A DNA stretch of 64,000 nucleotides from Acidobacteriota bacterium. GTDB lineage: Bacteria > Acidobacteriota > Blastocatellia > Pyrinomonadales > Pyrinomonadaceae. The DNA lies in assembly GCA_019639135.1 (NCBI GenBank), contig JAHBSL010000018.1, forward strand, positions 1 through 64,000, given 5' to 3'. The notes below the pieces were generated by a model. The model searched no databases, was not told where the DNA came from, and saw nothing but the letters and a program-made list of their open reading frames with translations. The position numbers were made by a program, and so were the translations under genes. Below, one piece after another: positions 17,719-26,761 of this stretch. How positions within the stretch are numbered: position 1 is the stretch's first letter; every line of letters starts with the position of its first letter.

Positions 17719-18105
17719 GTGAAAAGTAGTAAGGGAAAAGCAGCTGGTGATGAGCGCGGGTATCGCGAGCGGGTTTACCGCATCGTCCGGCGGATACCGC
17801 GTGGGCGGGTGATGACTTATGGGCAGATCGCGGCGATGCTCGGCGAGGGGTATACGCCGCGGACGGTCGGCTATGCGATGCACGCGGCAGATGCGGAAAA
17901 TGTGCCCTGGCAGCGGGTGATCAATTCGCAGGGCAAATGCTCGACCGGCCGGCTGACAATCCCGATCAATCTTCAGCAACAGATGCTCGAGCAGGAGGGC
18001 GTTGTTTTCGATGAGAAGGGAAAGTGTGACCTGAAGAAGTATCTCTTCGAAAGAACAGGGCCGGTGGCGCGCAAACCCCGAGCCGGAAAGGCCGAACGGC
18101 CATGA
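17719..18105 (+). CDS. Alkyltransferase-like (ATL) DNA-binding protein
   Basis: A 128-residue protein carrying the MGMT DNA-binding domain only: YRIVRRIPRGRVMTYGQIAAML, TPRTVGYAMHA and a PWQRVI motif. In active O6-alkylguanine methyltransferases the last motif is PCHRV with the acceptor cysteine; here the cysteine is replaced by tryptophan, as in ATL proteins that bind damaged guanine and pass it to nucleotide excision repair. The start is GTG immediately after the stop of the methyltransferase gene. Confidence 0.9.
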   Translation: MKSSKGKAAGDERGYRERVYRIVRRIPRGRVMTYGQIAAMLGEGYTPRTVGYAMHAADAENVPWQRVINSQGKCSTGRLTIPINLQQQMLEQEGVVFDEKGKCDLKKYLFERTGPVARKPRAGKAERP

Positions 18106-18975
18106 TCAACGGCCCCATTTCAGCTTATTTCTCAGAACGTCGAAGTAATTGCGGTTGGGCGGTTGGACGAGGTTAAAGGTCGTCCTGCTCTTGCGGATCC
18201 GAACGCGGTCGTGCGAGTGCATCGCGTGGCCGATCTGGCCGTCGAGCGTAAGCACGACGCCTTCGTTCTCATTCTGCAGGACGAGTTCGATCTCGGCATC
18301 GTCCGGCATCACGATCGGGCGATTAGTGAGTGTGAACGGGCAGATCGGCGTCAGGACGACGGCATTCATCGAAGGAAAAACGATGGGACCGCCGGCGGAG
18401 AGGTTATAGGCGGTTGAGCCAGTCGGGGTCGAGACGATCAACCCATCCGCACGGAACGAATTGACGTAAAGTCCGTTGAGCCGGACCTCTATCTCGATTA
18501 TTCGGGCAAGGGCGGCCTTGTTGATGACCACATCGTTGAGGACTCGGCCCTCGGCGAGCTTCTCCTCGCCGCGGCAATGTTCGGCCCGGAGCATCACGCG
18601 GCGGTCGATCTCATAATTGCCCTCGAAGATTGCCTCAAGGGCGATGTGCATCTCTTCGATGCGAAAATCCGTCAAATAACCTAGGCTTCCGTAGTTGATG
18701 CCGAGCACCAGCGGTTCGGCATCGCCGATCAACCGTGCGGTCGAGATCATCGTGCCGTCGCCGCCGAGGACGACCATCAGGTCGGCGGTTTCAAGCGACG
18801 TGGGCGGCGCGGGCGATTCGCTGCCAAGTGCCTCCGCCAGACAGAAGGGCTCGCCGGCAATTGCTATATCTCGCTCCTTCAGCCATTCGACGAGCTCGCA
18901 GGCGGTCGCCCAGGCCTCGTCATGATTTGGTTTGACGACGATGCCTACGGTTCGAATAGCGGTAGGGGCGTTCAT
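18106..18975 (-). CDS. nadK: NAD kinase
   Basis: A 289-residue NAD kinase, which phosphorylates NAD to NADP. The catalytic GGDGT motif occurs as VVLGGDGTMIST, and the family blocks INYGSLGYLTDF, FRADGLIVSTPTGSTAY and LSAGGPI follow. Length is typical. It ends directly against the end of the ATL gene (convergent arrangement). Confidence 0.95.
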   Translation of the reverse strand: MNAPTAIRTVGIVVKPNHDEAWATACELVEWLKERDIAIAGEPFCLAEALGSESPAPPTSLETADLMVVLGGDGTMISTARLIGDAEPLVLGINYGSLGYLTDFRIEEMHIALEAIFEGNYEIDRRVMLRAEHCRGEEKLAEGRVLNDVVINKAALARIIEIEVRLNGLYVNSFRADGLIVSTPTGSTAYNLSAGGPIVFPSMNAVVLTPICPFTLTNRPIVMPDDAEIELVLQNENEGVVLTLDGQIGHAMHSHDRVRIRKSRTTFNLVQPPNRNYFDVLRNKLKWGR

Positions 18976-19171
18976 ATGGTTTGCAGCCGTGCGGCGGTGC
19001 CGAATATTTCAAGTATTTATGAAACCCGGTGGAAAAAGCAATCGGGTGTTTTGTCCGAACCGGGACAATCCCGGAAATTCGGGGCTTTTATTGGAATCGG
19101 TCCAGCATTTCTGCTACGATTTGAGATTGTCCCTATTTCACGCTTCGTGCGTTCCATAAAGGTAAAAGCAG

Positions 19172-21175
19172 ATGTTGAAGTTCATTTCTAAGCTTGAGAA
19201 GACGCGCAATATCGTCCTTCTTGTTTTTGCGATCGTTATGGTGCTGAGCCTTGTGCTCTTTTATGCACCTACCCGTGGTGACCTTGCCGCCAACCTGACC
19301 ACCAGCACTGAAACAGCGGCAACGGTCAGCGGCGAATACATCACCGTCGGCGAACTTGCCCGGCAGAAGGAGAATTACGCCCGCTTCAGCCAGGGCCGTC
19401 CTTTCCCGGCGAAGACGCTGCTTGAAAGCCTGATCAGCAGCCGTCTGACCCGCGTTGAGGCAGCCCGACTCGGGCTGACGGCTACGGACGCCGAGGTCGC
19501 CGCGGAGATCCGCAAGCTCTTCAAGCCCGAGGACGGCAAGCCGTTCGACAAGGATCTCTACGAGCAGAACGCCGTGCGTCAGTTCGGCAGCGTCCGTGCT
19601 CTTGAAGAGAGCATCCGCGATGAACTGAGTGCAGAGAAACTTCGTGCGTTCGTTACGTCCGGCGTGACGGTTTCCGAAGAAGAAGTGCTCAAGGACTACC
19701 AGCGGCGGAATACGAAGTTTGATGTTTCGTATCTCGTGGTCAGCCCGGCCGACCTTGCGAAGAGCATCACGCCGTCGGACGACGACCTTCGCCAATACTT
19801 TGAAAAGAACAAACAGAGCTATTACATCAGCCAGCCGCAGAAAAAGATCCGCTACGTGTTTCTCAACACGGCAAAGATCGGCGAAAAGCTCCCGATCACC
19901 GATGCCGACCTGCGGGCCGAATACGACAAGCTGCCCGAGGACAAGCGTATCGCCGGCGTAAAGGGCCGCGAGATCGTTCTCCGCGTGGCCAAGCCCGAAT
20001 TTGACGGCCAGGTATATGAAAAGGCGACCGGCCTGGTTCAGCAGCTCCGGCAGGGCGGCACACCGGTTAACGAACAGGCGTTTGCCGATCTGGCAAAGGG
20101 CCAGTCGGAAAATCCGGTCAGCTCTGTAAAGGGCGGTGAGCTTCCCGGCCCGGTCCGCGAAAACCTCAACAACCCGTCTGACCCGTATCAGCAGCTTCTG
20201 AAGATGCAGCCGGGACAGGTCAGCGAGCCGATCAGCTATCAGGGCCGTTATTTCATCCTTTGGCGTGGCGAGGCGGTGCCGAAATCGTTCGAAGATGCTC
20301 GCAAAGAACTTGAGGTGAGCCTTCGCAACCGTCGGGCCTACGCCGCCGCGGCCGAGCTTGCCAAAAAGGTTTCAGAATCATTGAAGCAGAATAAGGACGT
20401 GCAAAAGACCGCACAGGACTTTGCGACACAGGCGAATATGACGGTTGCGGACATGGTCCGCGAGACGCCGTTCATCGTTCCGGGCGACAACGTTGACAAG
20501 ATCGGTGTTTCACCGCAGTTCGAGGAAGGCATTGCCGGACTCGCGAACGCCAATGACGTCGGCGACGAGATCCCGGTCCCGGAGGGCTTTGCTATCCCGC
20601 TTCTCGTTGAGCGAAAAGAACCGCGTGATGCGGAGTTTGAGGAGGTCCGCAGCAAGCTGGTCGATGTGGTAAAGCTCGAAAAGGCCCGCGAGCAGATCGA
20701 GAACATTGCCAAGCAGGTCGCGGGCGGTGCGGCCACCGCAGATGCGCTCGCGGCCGCAGCTTCGGCCCAGAAGCTGACGGCTCAGGAGAGCAAGAGCTTC
20801 ATTCTCGGTTCGCCGCTTGGCGATGGGCCGGCTGCTTCGACCAGCGAGCAGCTTGAGGACGCGATCTATGGCCTGAAGGCTGGCGAGGTGACGAAAGAGC
20901 CGATCAAGATCGGAGAGAACTACTACATCGTCGGTGTAAAGAGCCGCGAAGAGGCGAACATGGAAGAATTTGCAAAGCAGCGTGATACGCTGACCGAGCA
21001 GATGCTTTCACGCAAGCGTGCGGAGCTTTTCTCCGAGTATCTAGCCGCGACCCGCCGGAAGATGGATGAGGCCGGGCGGATTCGCATCTACGAGGACGCG
21101 GTTGCCAAGGTCGATGCCGCTGATTCGGCAACGCCGGCCGCTCCGCAGATGCCGCTCAACTTTCCGACCAACTAG
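19172..21175 (+). CDS. SurA/PpiD-type peptidylprolyl isomerase foldase
   Basis: A 667-residue protein with one N-terminal membrane segment (about residues 11-33), a SurA/PpiD N-terminal helical domain (about 45-190, with SQGRPFPAKTLLESLISSRL) and a parvulin-type rotamase region around residues 270-370 (VSSVKGGELPGPVREN, MQPGQVSEPISYQGRYFILW). A second parvulin-like segment may lie around 540-600. The layout is that of PpiD, a periplasmic membrane-anchored chaperone for outer-membrane protein folding. It ends with an intrinsic terminator. Confidence 0.88.
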   Translation: MLKFISKLEKTRNIVLLVFAIVMVLSLVLFYAPTRGDLAANLTTSTETAATVSGEYITVGELARQKENYARFSQGRPFPAKTLLESLISSRLTRVEAARLGLTATDAEVAAEIRKLFKPEDGKPFDKDLYEQNAVRQFGSVRALEESIRDELSAEKLRAFVTSGVTVSEEEVLKDYQRRNTKFDVSYLVVSPADLAKSITPSDDDLRQYFEKNKQSYYISQPQKKIRYVFLNTAKIGEKLPITDADLRAEYDKLPEDKRIAGVKGREIVLRVAKPEFDGQVYEKATGLVQQLRQGGTPVNEQAFADLAKGQSENPVSSVKGGELPGPVRENLNNPSDPYQQLLKMQPGQVSEPISYQGRYFILWRGEAVPKSFEDARKELEVSLRNRRAYAAAAELAKKVSESLKQNKDVQKTAQDFATQANMTVADMVRETPFIVPGDNVDKIGVSPQFEEGIAGLANANDVGDEIPVPEGFAIPLLVERKEPRDAEFEEVRSKLVDVVKLEKAREQIENIAKQVAGGAATADALAAAASAQKLTAQESKSFILGSPLGDGPAASTSEQLEDAIYGLKAGEVTKEPIKIGENYYIVGVKSREEANMEEFAKQRDTLTEQMLSRKRAELFSEYLAATRRKMDEAGRIRIYEDAVAKVDAADSATPAAPQMPLNFPTN

Positions 21176-21200
21176 CCGGGAGCTGAGTTGAACGAAATAG

Positions 21201-21227
21201 GGCCGGGACAATCTCCCGGCCTTTTTT
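21201..21227 (+). terminator. Intrinsic terminator after the PpiD-like gene
   Basis: Perfect 8-bp stem GGCCGGGA / TCCCGGCC with a CAATC loop, followed by six T (21222-21227). It lies about 25 bases beyond the stop at 21175, and the convergent DASS gene ends just beyond it. Confidence 0.92.
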
Positions 21228-21229
21228 CT

Positions 21230-22639
21230 TTACCACCAGCCGAGCAGCTTCCACCATGCGACGCCAATGGTTCCCCAGATAACGATGTTCACGACCGAGG
21301 CGGCGAGGCCGATCTTCCACCAGGTTTGCAGCGAGACGTAGCCGGTCCCGAAATATATCGGTGCAGGCGTCGTGCCGTAGTGGGTAAGCCCGGCATTGAG
21401 ATTCGAAAAATAGGCAAGCAAGAGAACAGCCAGGCCGGCGGGTGCCCCGGCCGTAAGCGTTACCGCCACGAAGGGGACGAACATCGCGAGTACATGTGCC
21501 GTGATCGAAGCGAAGAGATAGTGAGCGTAGAAATAGACTAGGGCAAGAATGGCAAGGGCCGCGATCCAACCCATCGCACTCGTATAGCCGCCCATCGATT
21601 CGGCAAAGACCTTGGTCAGGCCCGTGTTGCTGAGCTGTGCGGCCATGTTCACAAGGCCGCCATACCAGATAAAGACCGACCAGGCATTGTGCTCGCCCAT
21701 CAGGTCCTTCCAGTCAACGACCTTCCCGATAAGCAGCCCGCAGATCCCCGCCATCGCCACGATCGCCGTATCGAGGCTGTGAAGATGATCTTTGGTCGTC
21801 CACATCACGACCACGCCGATGAGCACGGCAAGCATCACCCACTCGCCGCGTTTTACGCTACCGAGTTTCTCAAGCTCTTCGGAGGCAAATCGCTCGGCCT
21901 CGGGCGTTTCCTTGATCTCCGGCGGCGACATTCGGAAAACCAGATACGGAACGGCAATGAGCGAAAGAACCGATGGAACTATCGCCGCGGCAAACCAACC
22001 GAGATAGCCGATCTGAAGGTCGGTGTTTTTGGCGATAAGGTCGGCGATGATGATGTTCGAGGCCTGGCCGGTGATGAACGTCGCGCAGATGATGACATCG
22101 GCCTGATAGAGCAGCGACATCAGGTAAGTGCCGAGCCGGCCGGCGGTGCCATCGTCGGGCCGCGAGTCATACGTCTCGCAGATGCTGCGGGCGATGGGCA
22201 GGATGACGCCGCCGTTGCGTGCCGCGTTTGACGGGATCATCGACGCGAGGACGAAGTCGGTGCCGATCAGGGCGTAGCTGAGCCCGACGGTCCGGCGGCC
22301 GATAAGCCGTATGAACTGCAATGCGATGCGGCGGCCGAGGCCTGTTTTGATCATCCCGACCGAAAGAAAAAAGGCCGTAAGCACGAGCCAGACGACCGGC
22401 TCGGCATATCCCTTGAGTGCATCGGTTGGCTTAAGAGCCCCGAAAAGAACGGTCGCCACCACGCCGAGCAGGACCATCGCGCTTCCGGTCAGCGGCTGCA
22501 CGATCGACCCTACGATCGTTGCGATGAAAACAGCGAAGAGCGTCCATGCCTCGGGAGCGATCCCGGCCGGAGGCGGAAAGGCGTAAATTAGGAAGCCCGA
22601 ACCGATCGTCGCGAGCCACTTGATCAGGGTCTTGTGCAT
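21230..22639 (-). CDS. DASS/SLC13-family dicarboxylate transporter
   Basis: A 469-residue polytopic membrane protein of the divalent anion:sodium symporter (DASS) family, comparable in length to bacterial citrate/succinate or 2-oxoglutarate/malate transporters. Typical stretches are SMIPSNAARNGGVILPIARSI (the SNT-type substrate motif region), the repeated PFVAVTLTAGAPAGLA and the GTTPAPIYFGTGY C-terminal motif. The substrate within dicarboxylates is not decidable. It ends 3 bases beyond the terminator of the convergent PpiD-like gene. Confidence 0.88.
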   Translation of the reverse strand: MHKTLIKWLATIGSGFLIYAFPPPAGIAPEAWTLFAVFIATIVGSIVQPLTGSAMVLLGVVATVLFGALKPTDALKGYAEPVVWLVLTAFFLSVGMIKTGLGRRIALQFIRLIGRRTVGLSYALIGTDFVLASMIPSNAARNGGVILPIARSICETYDSRPDDGTAGRLGTYLMSLLYQADVIICATFITGQASNIIIADLIAKNTDLQIGYLGWFAAAIVPSVLSLIAVPYLVFRMSPPEIKETPEAERFASEELEKLGSVKRGEWVMLAVLIGVVVMWTTKDHLHSLDTAIVAMAGICGLLIGKVVDWKDLMGEHNAWSVFIWYGGLVNMAAQLSNTGLTKVFAESMGGYTSAMGWIAALAILALVYFYAHYLFASITAHVLAMFVPFVAVTLTAGAPAGLAVLLLAYFSNLNAGLTHYGTTPAPIYFGTGYVSLQTWWKIGLAASVVNIVIWGTIGVAWWKLLGWW

Positions 22640-22643
22640 AAAG

Positions 22644-22696
22644 GAATGCCACAGAGTATACAGAGATTGTCTCCCTCTGCGAACTCTGCGGCATTC
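22644..22696. repeat. Inverted repeat of the CACAGAG family
   Basis: Left arm starts GAATGCCACAGAG, right arm is its near-perfect reverse complement and ends CTCTGCGGCATTC, with a short loop. The same CACAGAG core in opposite orientations occurs at 33510-33637 and 55027-55110, so this is one copy of a dispersed intergenic repeat family. Confidence 0.7.
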
Positions 22697-22717
22697 GGCG
22701 AGTCGGATGTCAGGCGA

Positions 22718-24757
22718 TCATTTGCCGTGAAAATCAGCCCAGTGGGTCAAGAACCACCAGAACAGGGCGATCCAGACCGCCAGATTAACAAGCGAGGCCA
22801 CAAGGCCCGCAGTGCGAACAGCGGACGTCCGGGGTGCGTTCCGGTCGCTGCTGCCGTACATCAGCATCGCGACCAGCACACCGGTCGTGATCCAGGCGAA
22901 TGAGCGGACGGCCGTGTCTAGCCATGTCGTGTTCGGAATGAAGAACTCGACCTGCCAAATGGTCAGGATCGCCGCACCGACGATCGAGAGCATTGCCGCA
23001 ACCGGCGGTGTGTACCCGGCGACGGCATCGCCGCGGACGCTGTTGCTCAACTGCTTATCGATGATCCAATAAACGCCCATTCCTACAGCCAGTCCGACAA
23101 GCAGATTTATGGCCGAGTATGGATAGATCTGCCGTCCGAGCAGATTTTCTAAATTGAGTGCCGCGGCGGCGGCAAGGATAGATACGCCGATCGCAACAAG
23201 GCTCATCACGGTCGAAGCCGTCGAGTTTGTCGAATCGCTTATCGGAGCAGTGTCGCTTGCAATTTTTGCTATGTGGCTATTCTTGTAGCTGTAAGCAAAG
23301 TAGATGACGAGGCCGAGGGACATCCAGACAATCAGCCGCAGCCATGTATCGAGCGGGAGGTTGTTCATCAGAAAGGCAGAGATCATCACCGTTGCCATCG
23401 GAATGATCGGTGAGAACGGCACCTTGAACGGCCGATGAAGCGTCGGGTTCGACGACCGAAGGATGATCACCCCGGTTCCGACAATGACGAACGCGAAGAG
23501 CGTGCCGATCGAAACAAGCTCGCCAAGCAGATGGATCGGGACAAAACCGGCAAGGATCGCGACGATCGTGCCGGTGATGGCTGTCGTGATGTGCGGCGTC
23601 TGGAATTTGGGGTGTACCTTGGCGGCCCATTCGGGCAGCAGGCCGTCCTTCGACATCGAATAAAAGACACGCGGCTGGCCCATCACCATGACGACCATCG
23701 TCGAGCTCAAACCGAGCACGGCACCGACCTTGATGATGGTCGGGAACGCAATGAGGATCGTCCCCATCGTCGTGCCGGCAGCAACATCGCGGGCCGCGTC
23801 GATCGCGGTGGCGATCGGAGCAGCAGCGTTGGTCAGGAGCTTATAATCAACGAGTCCGACCATGATCCCGGCAACCAGAATATAAAGCACCGTACAGATC
23901 GCCAGTGAGCCGAGAATGCCGATCGGCATATCCTTTTGCGGGTTCCGTGCTTCTTGTGCGGCGGTCGATACGGCATCGAAGCCGATGTATGCAAAGAAGA
24001 TGACCGCGGCTCCGGTAATGACGCCGCTCAAACCAAACGGCATGAACTCCGCGCAGCCGGGAGCACCAACCTCGCAGCCGATACCCAGGTTACTCGTGTT
24101 CACAAAACCGATTCCGGCGATTATGAACAGAACGACCACCAGCACTTTCACGACCACAATGACGGAATTGAATCTCGCCGATTCCTTGATCCCGCGGATA
24201 AGCAAAAGGGTCACCGCTATCGCAATCAAGAACGCAGGTAAGTTGAACACGCCGGTTGCGATCGTGTTTCCGGATGAATCCAGAAGCGGGACTCCGGGCG
24301 GAGCACTTAAAGCGAGCGGGAAATTGACCCCGAGAGTGTCGCGGAAAAGGCTGACGACATATCCTGACCACCCGACAGCAACGGTCGCTGCTCCAAAAGC
24401 GTACTCAAGTATCAGGTCCCAACCGATGATCCAGGCGATGAACTCGCCGAGCGTGCCGTAGCCGTAGGCGTAGGCCGAGCCGGAGATCGGGATACTTGAA
24501 GCAAACTCCGAGTAGCACAACGCGGCACATGCGCTTGCGATGCCGGCAATGATCATCGATATGACGACCGCGGGCCCGGCGTGTTTTCCGGCGGCCTGGC
24601 CCGTAAGGACAAAGATCCCGGTGCCGATGATCGCCCCGATGCCGAGCATCGTCAGGTCAAGCGAACTGAGCGTCTTCTTAAGGGTATGTTCGCCGGTCTC
24701 TTTCGCTTCGGCGATTATCTTATCAATGGATTTGGTCGCAAAAAGTGACATCGTCAC
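22718..24757 (-). CDS. APC-family amino acid permease (CAT-like)
   Basis: A 679-residue amino acid transporter of the APC superfamily. The start region has LTMLGIGAIIGTGIFVLTGQAAG, the family motif of helix 1, followed by SGSAYAYGYGTLGEF and AYIGFDAVSTAAQEARNPQ (consensus Fe and E motif). Its length and about 14 predicted helices resemble cationic amino acid transporter (CAT) and YfnA-type permeases, longer than the ordinary 12-helix form. It lies with DASS and AGCS genes on the minus strand and near a PLP decarboxylase. Confidence 0.9.
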   Translation of the reverse strand: MTMSLFATKSIDKIIAEAKETGEHTLKKTLSSLDLTMLGIGAIIGTGIFVLTGQAAGKHAGPAVVISMIIAGIASACAALCYSEFASSIPISGSAYAYGYGTLGEFIAWIIGWDLILEYAFGAATVAVGWSGYVVSLFRDTLGVNFPLALSAPPGVPLLDSSGNTIATGVFNLPAFLIAIAVTLLLIRGIKESARFNSVIVVVKVLVVVLFIIAGIGFVNTSNLGIGCEVGAPGCAEFMPFGLSGVITGAAVIFFAYIGFDAVSTAAQEARNPQKDMPIGILGSLAICTVLYILVAGIMVGLVDYKLLTNAAAPIATAIDAARDVAAGTTMGTILIAFPTIIKVGAVLGLSSTMVVMVMGQPRVFYSMSKDGLLPEWAAKVHPKFQTPHITTAITGTIVAILAGFVPIHLLGELVSIGTLFAFVIVGTGVIILRSSNPTLHRPFKVPFSPIIPMATVMISAFLMNNLPLDTWLRLIVWMSLGLVIYFAYSYKNSHIAKIASDTAPISDSTNSTASTVMSLVAIGVSILAAAAALNLENLLGRQIYPYSAINLLVGLAVGMGVYWIIDKQLSNSVRGDAVAGYTPPVAAMLSIVGAAILTIWQVEFFIPNTTWLDTAVRSFAWITTGVLVAMLMYGSSDRNAPRTSAVRTAGLVASLVNLAVWIALFWWFLTHWADFHGK

Positions 24758-24884
24758 CTCCGAGAAATAGGGTTGATTTCGCGGAATTCGGTGGAGGTGT
24801 TCGGGTTGAACGCAGATCGCAACACGCGCCGAAAGGCTCGAAACAGAAGTGATTATGCACAGTTCAGGCGTGTTTTCAAGCCAA

Positions 24885-24919
24885 AAATTACGGCCCCGGG
24901 AATTAAATTTCCGGGGCCG
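24885..24919 (-). terminator. Intrinsic terminator after the AGCS gene
   Basis: Perfect 9-bp stem CGGCCCCGG (24891-24899) / CCGGGGCCG (24911-24919). On the minus strand it is followed by TAATTTTT (24883-24890), fitting a Rho-independent terminator of the minus-strand gene ending at 24947. Confidence 0.82.
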
Positions 24920-24946
24920 CCGATTTCAACAACTTCGTTAGTCGCT

Positions 24947-26590
24947 CTAGCTTTTTCCGATCGCCTTCAGGTAGCGGTTAAGCTCTTCACGAACACGCGG
25001 GAAGAGCAGGAGAAGGCCGATCATGTTCGGGAAAACCATCGCTAGTATCATCGCGTCCGAAAACGCAAGCACCGAACCTAGCGAGGCTGCCGCACCGATG
25101 ACCACGAAGATGCAGAAGAGCAGCTTGAACGAGAGGTCGGCTGCGGCCGAACGCCCGAACAGATACTTCCACGACTGCAGTCCATAATATGACCACGAGA
25201 TCATCGTCGAGAAGGCGAAGAGGACGATCGCTACAGTGAGGACGGCATTAAAGCCGGGCAGCACATCGTTATATGCACGTGCCGTCAGGTCAACACCGTT
25301 AACAGCCTGACCTTCGATCATTACGTTGCCGCCGACGCCGCCGTACTGGAAGAAGTCTCCCTGCATATTGAAGAGCACGATAACGATAGCGGTCATCGTA
25401 CAAATGATCACTGTATCAATGAACGGCTCGAGAAGAGCGACCAAACCTTCGCTCGCCGGATACTTTGTCCTAACGGCTGAGTGGGCGATAGCGGCGGAAC
25501 CGGCACCGGCCTCATTTGAAAACGCAGCACGCCGGAAACCCTGAATGATCACACCTGCAACGCCGCCGACTCCTGCCTCAGGCGTGAAGGCACCCGATAT
25601 GATCATGCCGATCGCTGCCGGGATCTCGGTAAAGTGAGCAAGGATGATGACGAGCGAAGCGAGGATGTAAATGATCGCCATCAGCGGCACGAGTTTATCG
25701 GTCACCTTGGCAATGCGCTTGATGCCGCCGATGATAACGACCGCTACAAGAACCGCCATTATTATGCCGATGACCGTACGCGTCGCACCGCCCTCAAGGC
25801 CGAGGATGGTTGTGATCTGCGTGGTCGCCTGATTCGCCTGGAAGGCGTTTCCGCCGCCGAAGGAGCCGCCGACACAGAAGATCGCGAAGATCACCGCGAG
25901 CACCTTGCCGAGTCCGCCAAGGCCCTTTTCCGATAGGCCACGCGAGAGGTAATACATCGGGCCGCCGTGGACGGTGCCGTCTTTATCGATGTCACGATAC
26001 TTGACGCCGAGCGTACACTCGACGAATTTCGACGACATTCCCAAAAGACCCGCGATGATCATCCAAAATGTGGCGCCCGGGCCGCCGATGCCGACCGCGA
26101 TAGCGACACCGGCGATATTGCCGAGGCCAACGGTTCCCGAAACGGCAGTAGCAAGGGCCTGGAAGTGATTTACCTCGCCGTGGTGGCCTTCGTCCTTGAT
26201 CGTTTCGGGGATGTCTCCGTCAACCGTCAAGATCTCTGATTTCTCGATGTGCGGTTCCTTGTGTTCCGGGTCGCCGGCCATCTCAATATCGTCGTATTTA
26301 CCGCGGACGACACTAAGAGCAAGAGGGAATCTGCGAATATTCACAAAACCGAAAGCTAAGGTGAAAAACACCGCACCGCCGATGAGTAAATAAAGGACGA
26401 TCGGCAAATTAAGCGGCTCAGGCAATGGCATCGGAAAGAAAACGAGCCATTCCCACCAATCAGCTACCGGCTTAAAGGCTTCGTCGATACGCTCATCGAG
26501 GCCTTTCTCCTGAGCGGCCGCGACCACTGGCAAAAGGGTCGCTGCAAAAAAAGTGAGTGCAAATTTCGAGACTTTGTGAACCATTTTCAC
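24947..26590 (-). CDS. AGCS-family sodium:alanine symporter
   Basis: A 547-residue membrane transporter of the alanine or glycine:cation symporter family. Diagnostic stretches are LATAVSGTVGLGNIAGVAIAVGIGGPGATFWM (in part), SSKFVECTLGVKYRD and FSNEAGAGSAAIAHSAVRT. An N-terminal hydrophobic leader (MVHKVSKFALTFFAATLLPVVAAA) precedes the transport core, as in several Acidobacteriota and Bacteroidota members. It imports alanine or glycine with sodium. Confidence 0.92.
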   Translation of the reverse strand: MKMVHKVSKFALTFFAATLLPVVAAAQEKGLDERIDEAFKPVADWWEWLVFFPMPLPEPLNLPIVLYLLIGGAVFFTLAFGFVNIRRFPLALSVVRGKYDDIEMAGDPEHKEPHIEKSEILTVDGDIPETIKDEGHHGEVNHFQALATAVSGTVGLGNIAGVAIAVGIGGPGATFWMIIAGLLGMSSKFVECTLGVKYRDIDKDGTVHGGPMYYLSRGLSEKGLGGLGKVLAVIFAIFCVGGSFGGGNAFQANQATTQITTILGLEGGATRTVIGIIMAVLVAVVIIGGIKRIAKVTDKLVPLMAIIYILASLVIILAHFTEIPAAIGMIISGAFTPEAGVGGVAGVIIQGFRRAAFSNEAGAGSAAIAHSAVRTKYPASEGLVALLEPFIDTVIICTMTAIVIVLFNMQGDFFQYGGVGGNVMIEGQAVNGVDLTARAYNDVLPGFNAVLTVAIVLFAFSTMISWSYYGLQSWKYLFGRSAAADLSFKLLFCIFVVIGAAASLGSVLAFSDAMILAMVFPNMIGLLLLFPRVREELNRYLKAIGKS

Positions 26591-26761
26591 CTCAAGGATC
26601 TACAGATTTAGATTTTGATTTAAGTCGCTGCGGGTTGATACGCCGCATTCCGGGGTCAGGTTTAGTTCGTTGCATTGTATAATCGGCTTTTCTGATTTAC
26701 AAGCGACGATTTAACATCGAAGTTCTGTGAGGAAGATCACGGACCGATACAACGACGTTTC

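Noticed and set aside
26678-26683. Strong sigma-70 promoter for the decarboxylase
   Set aside because: TATAAT is a perfect -10 but no acceptable -35 lies 16-18 bases upstream, so it is only noted in the gene entry.
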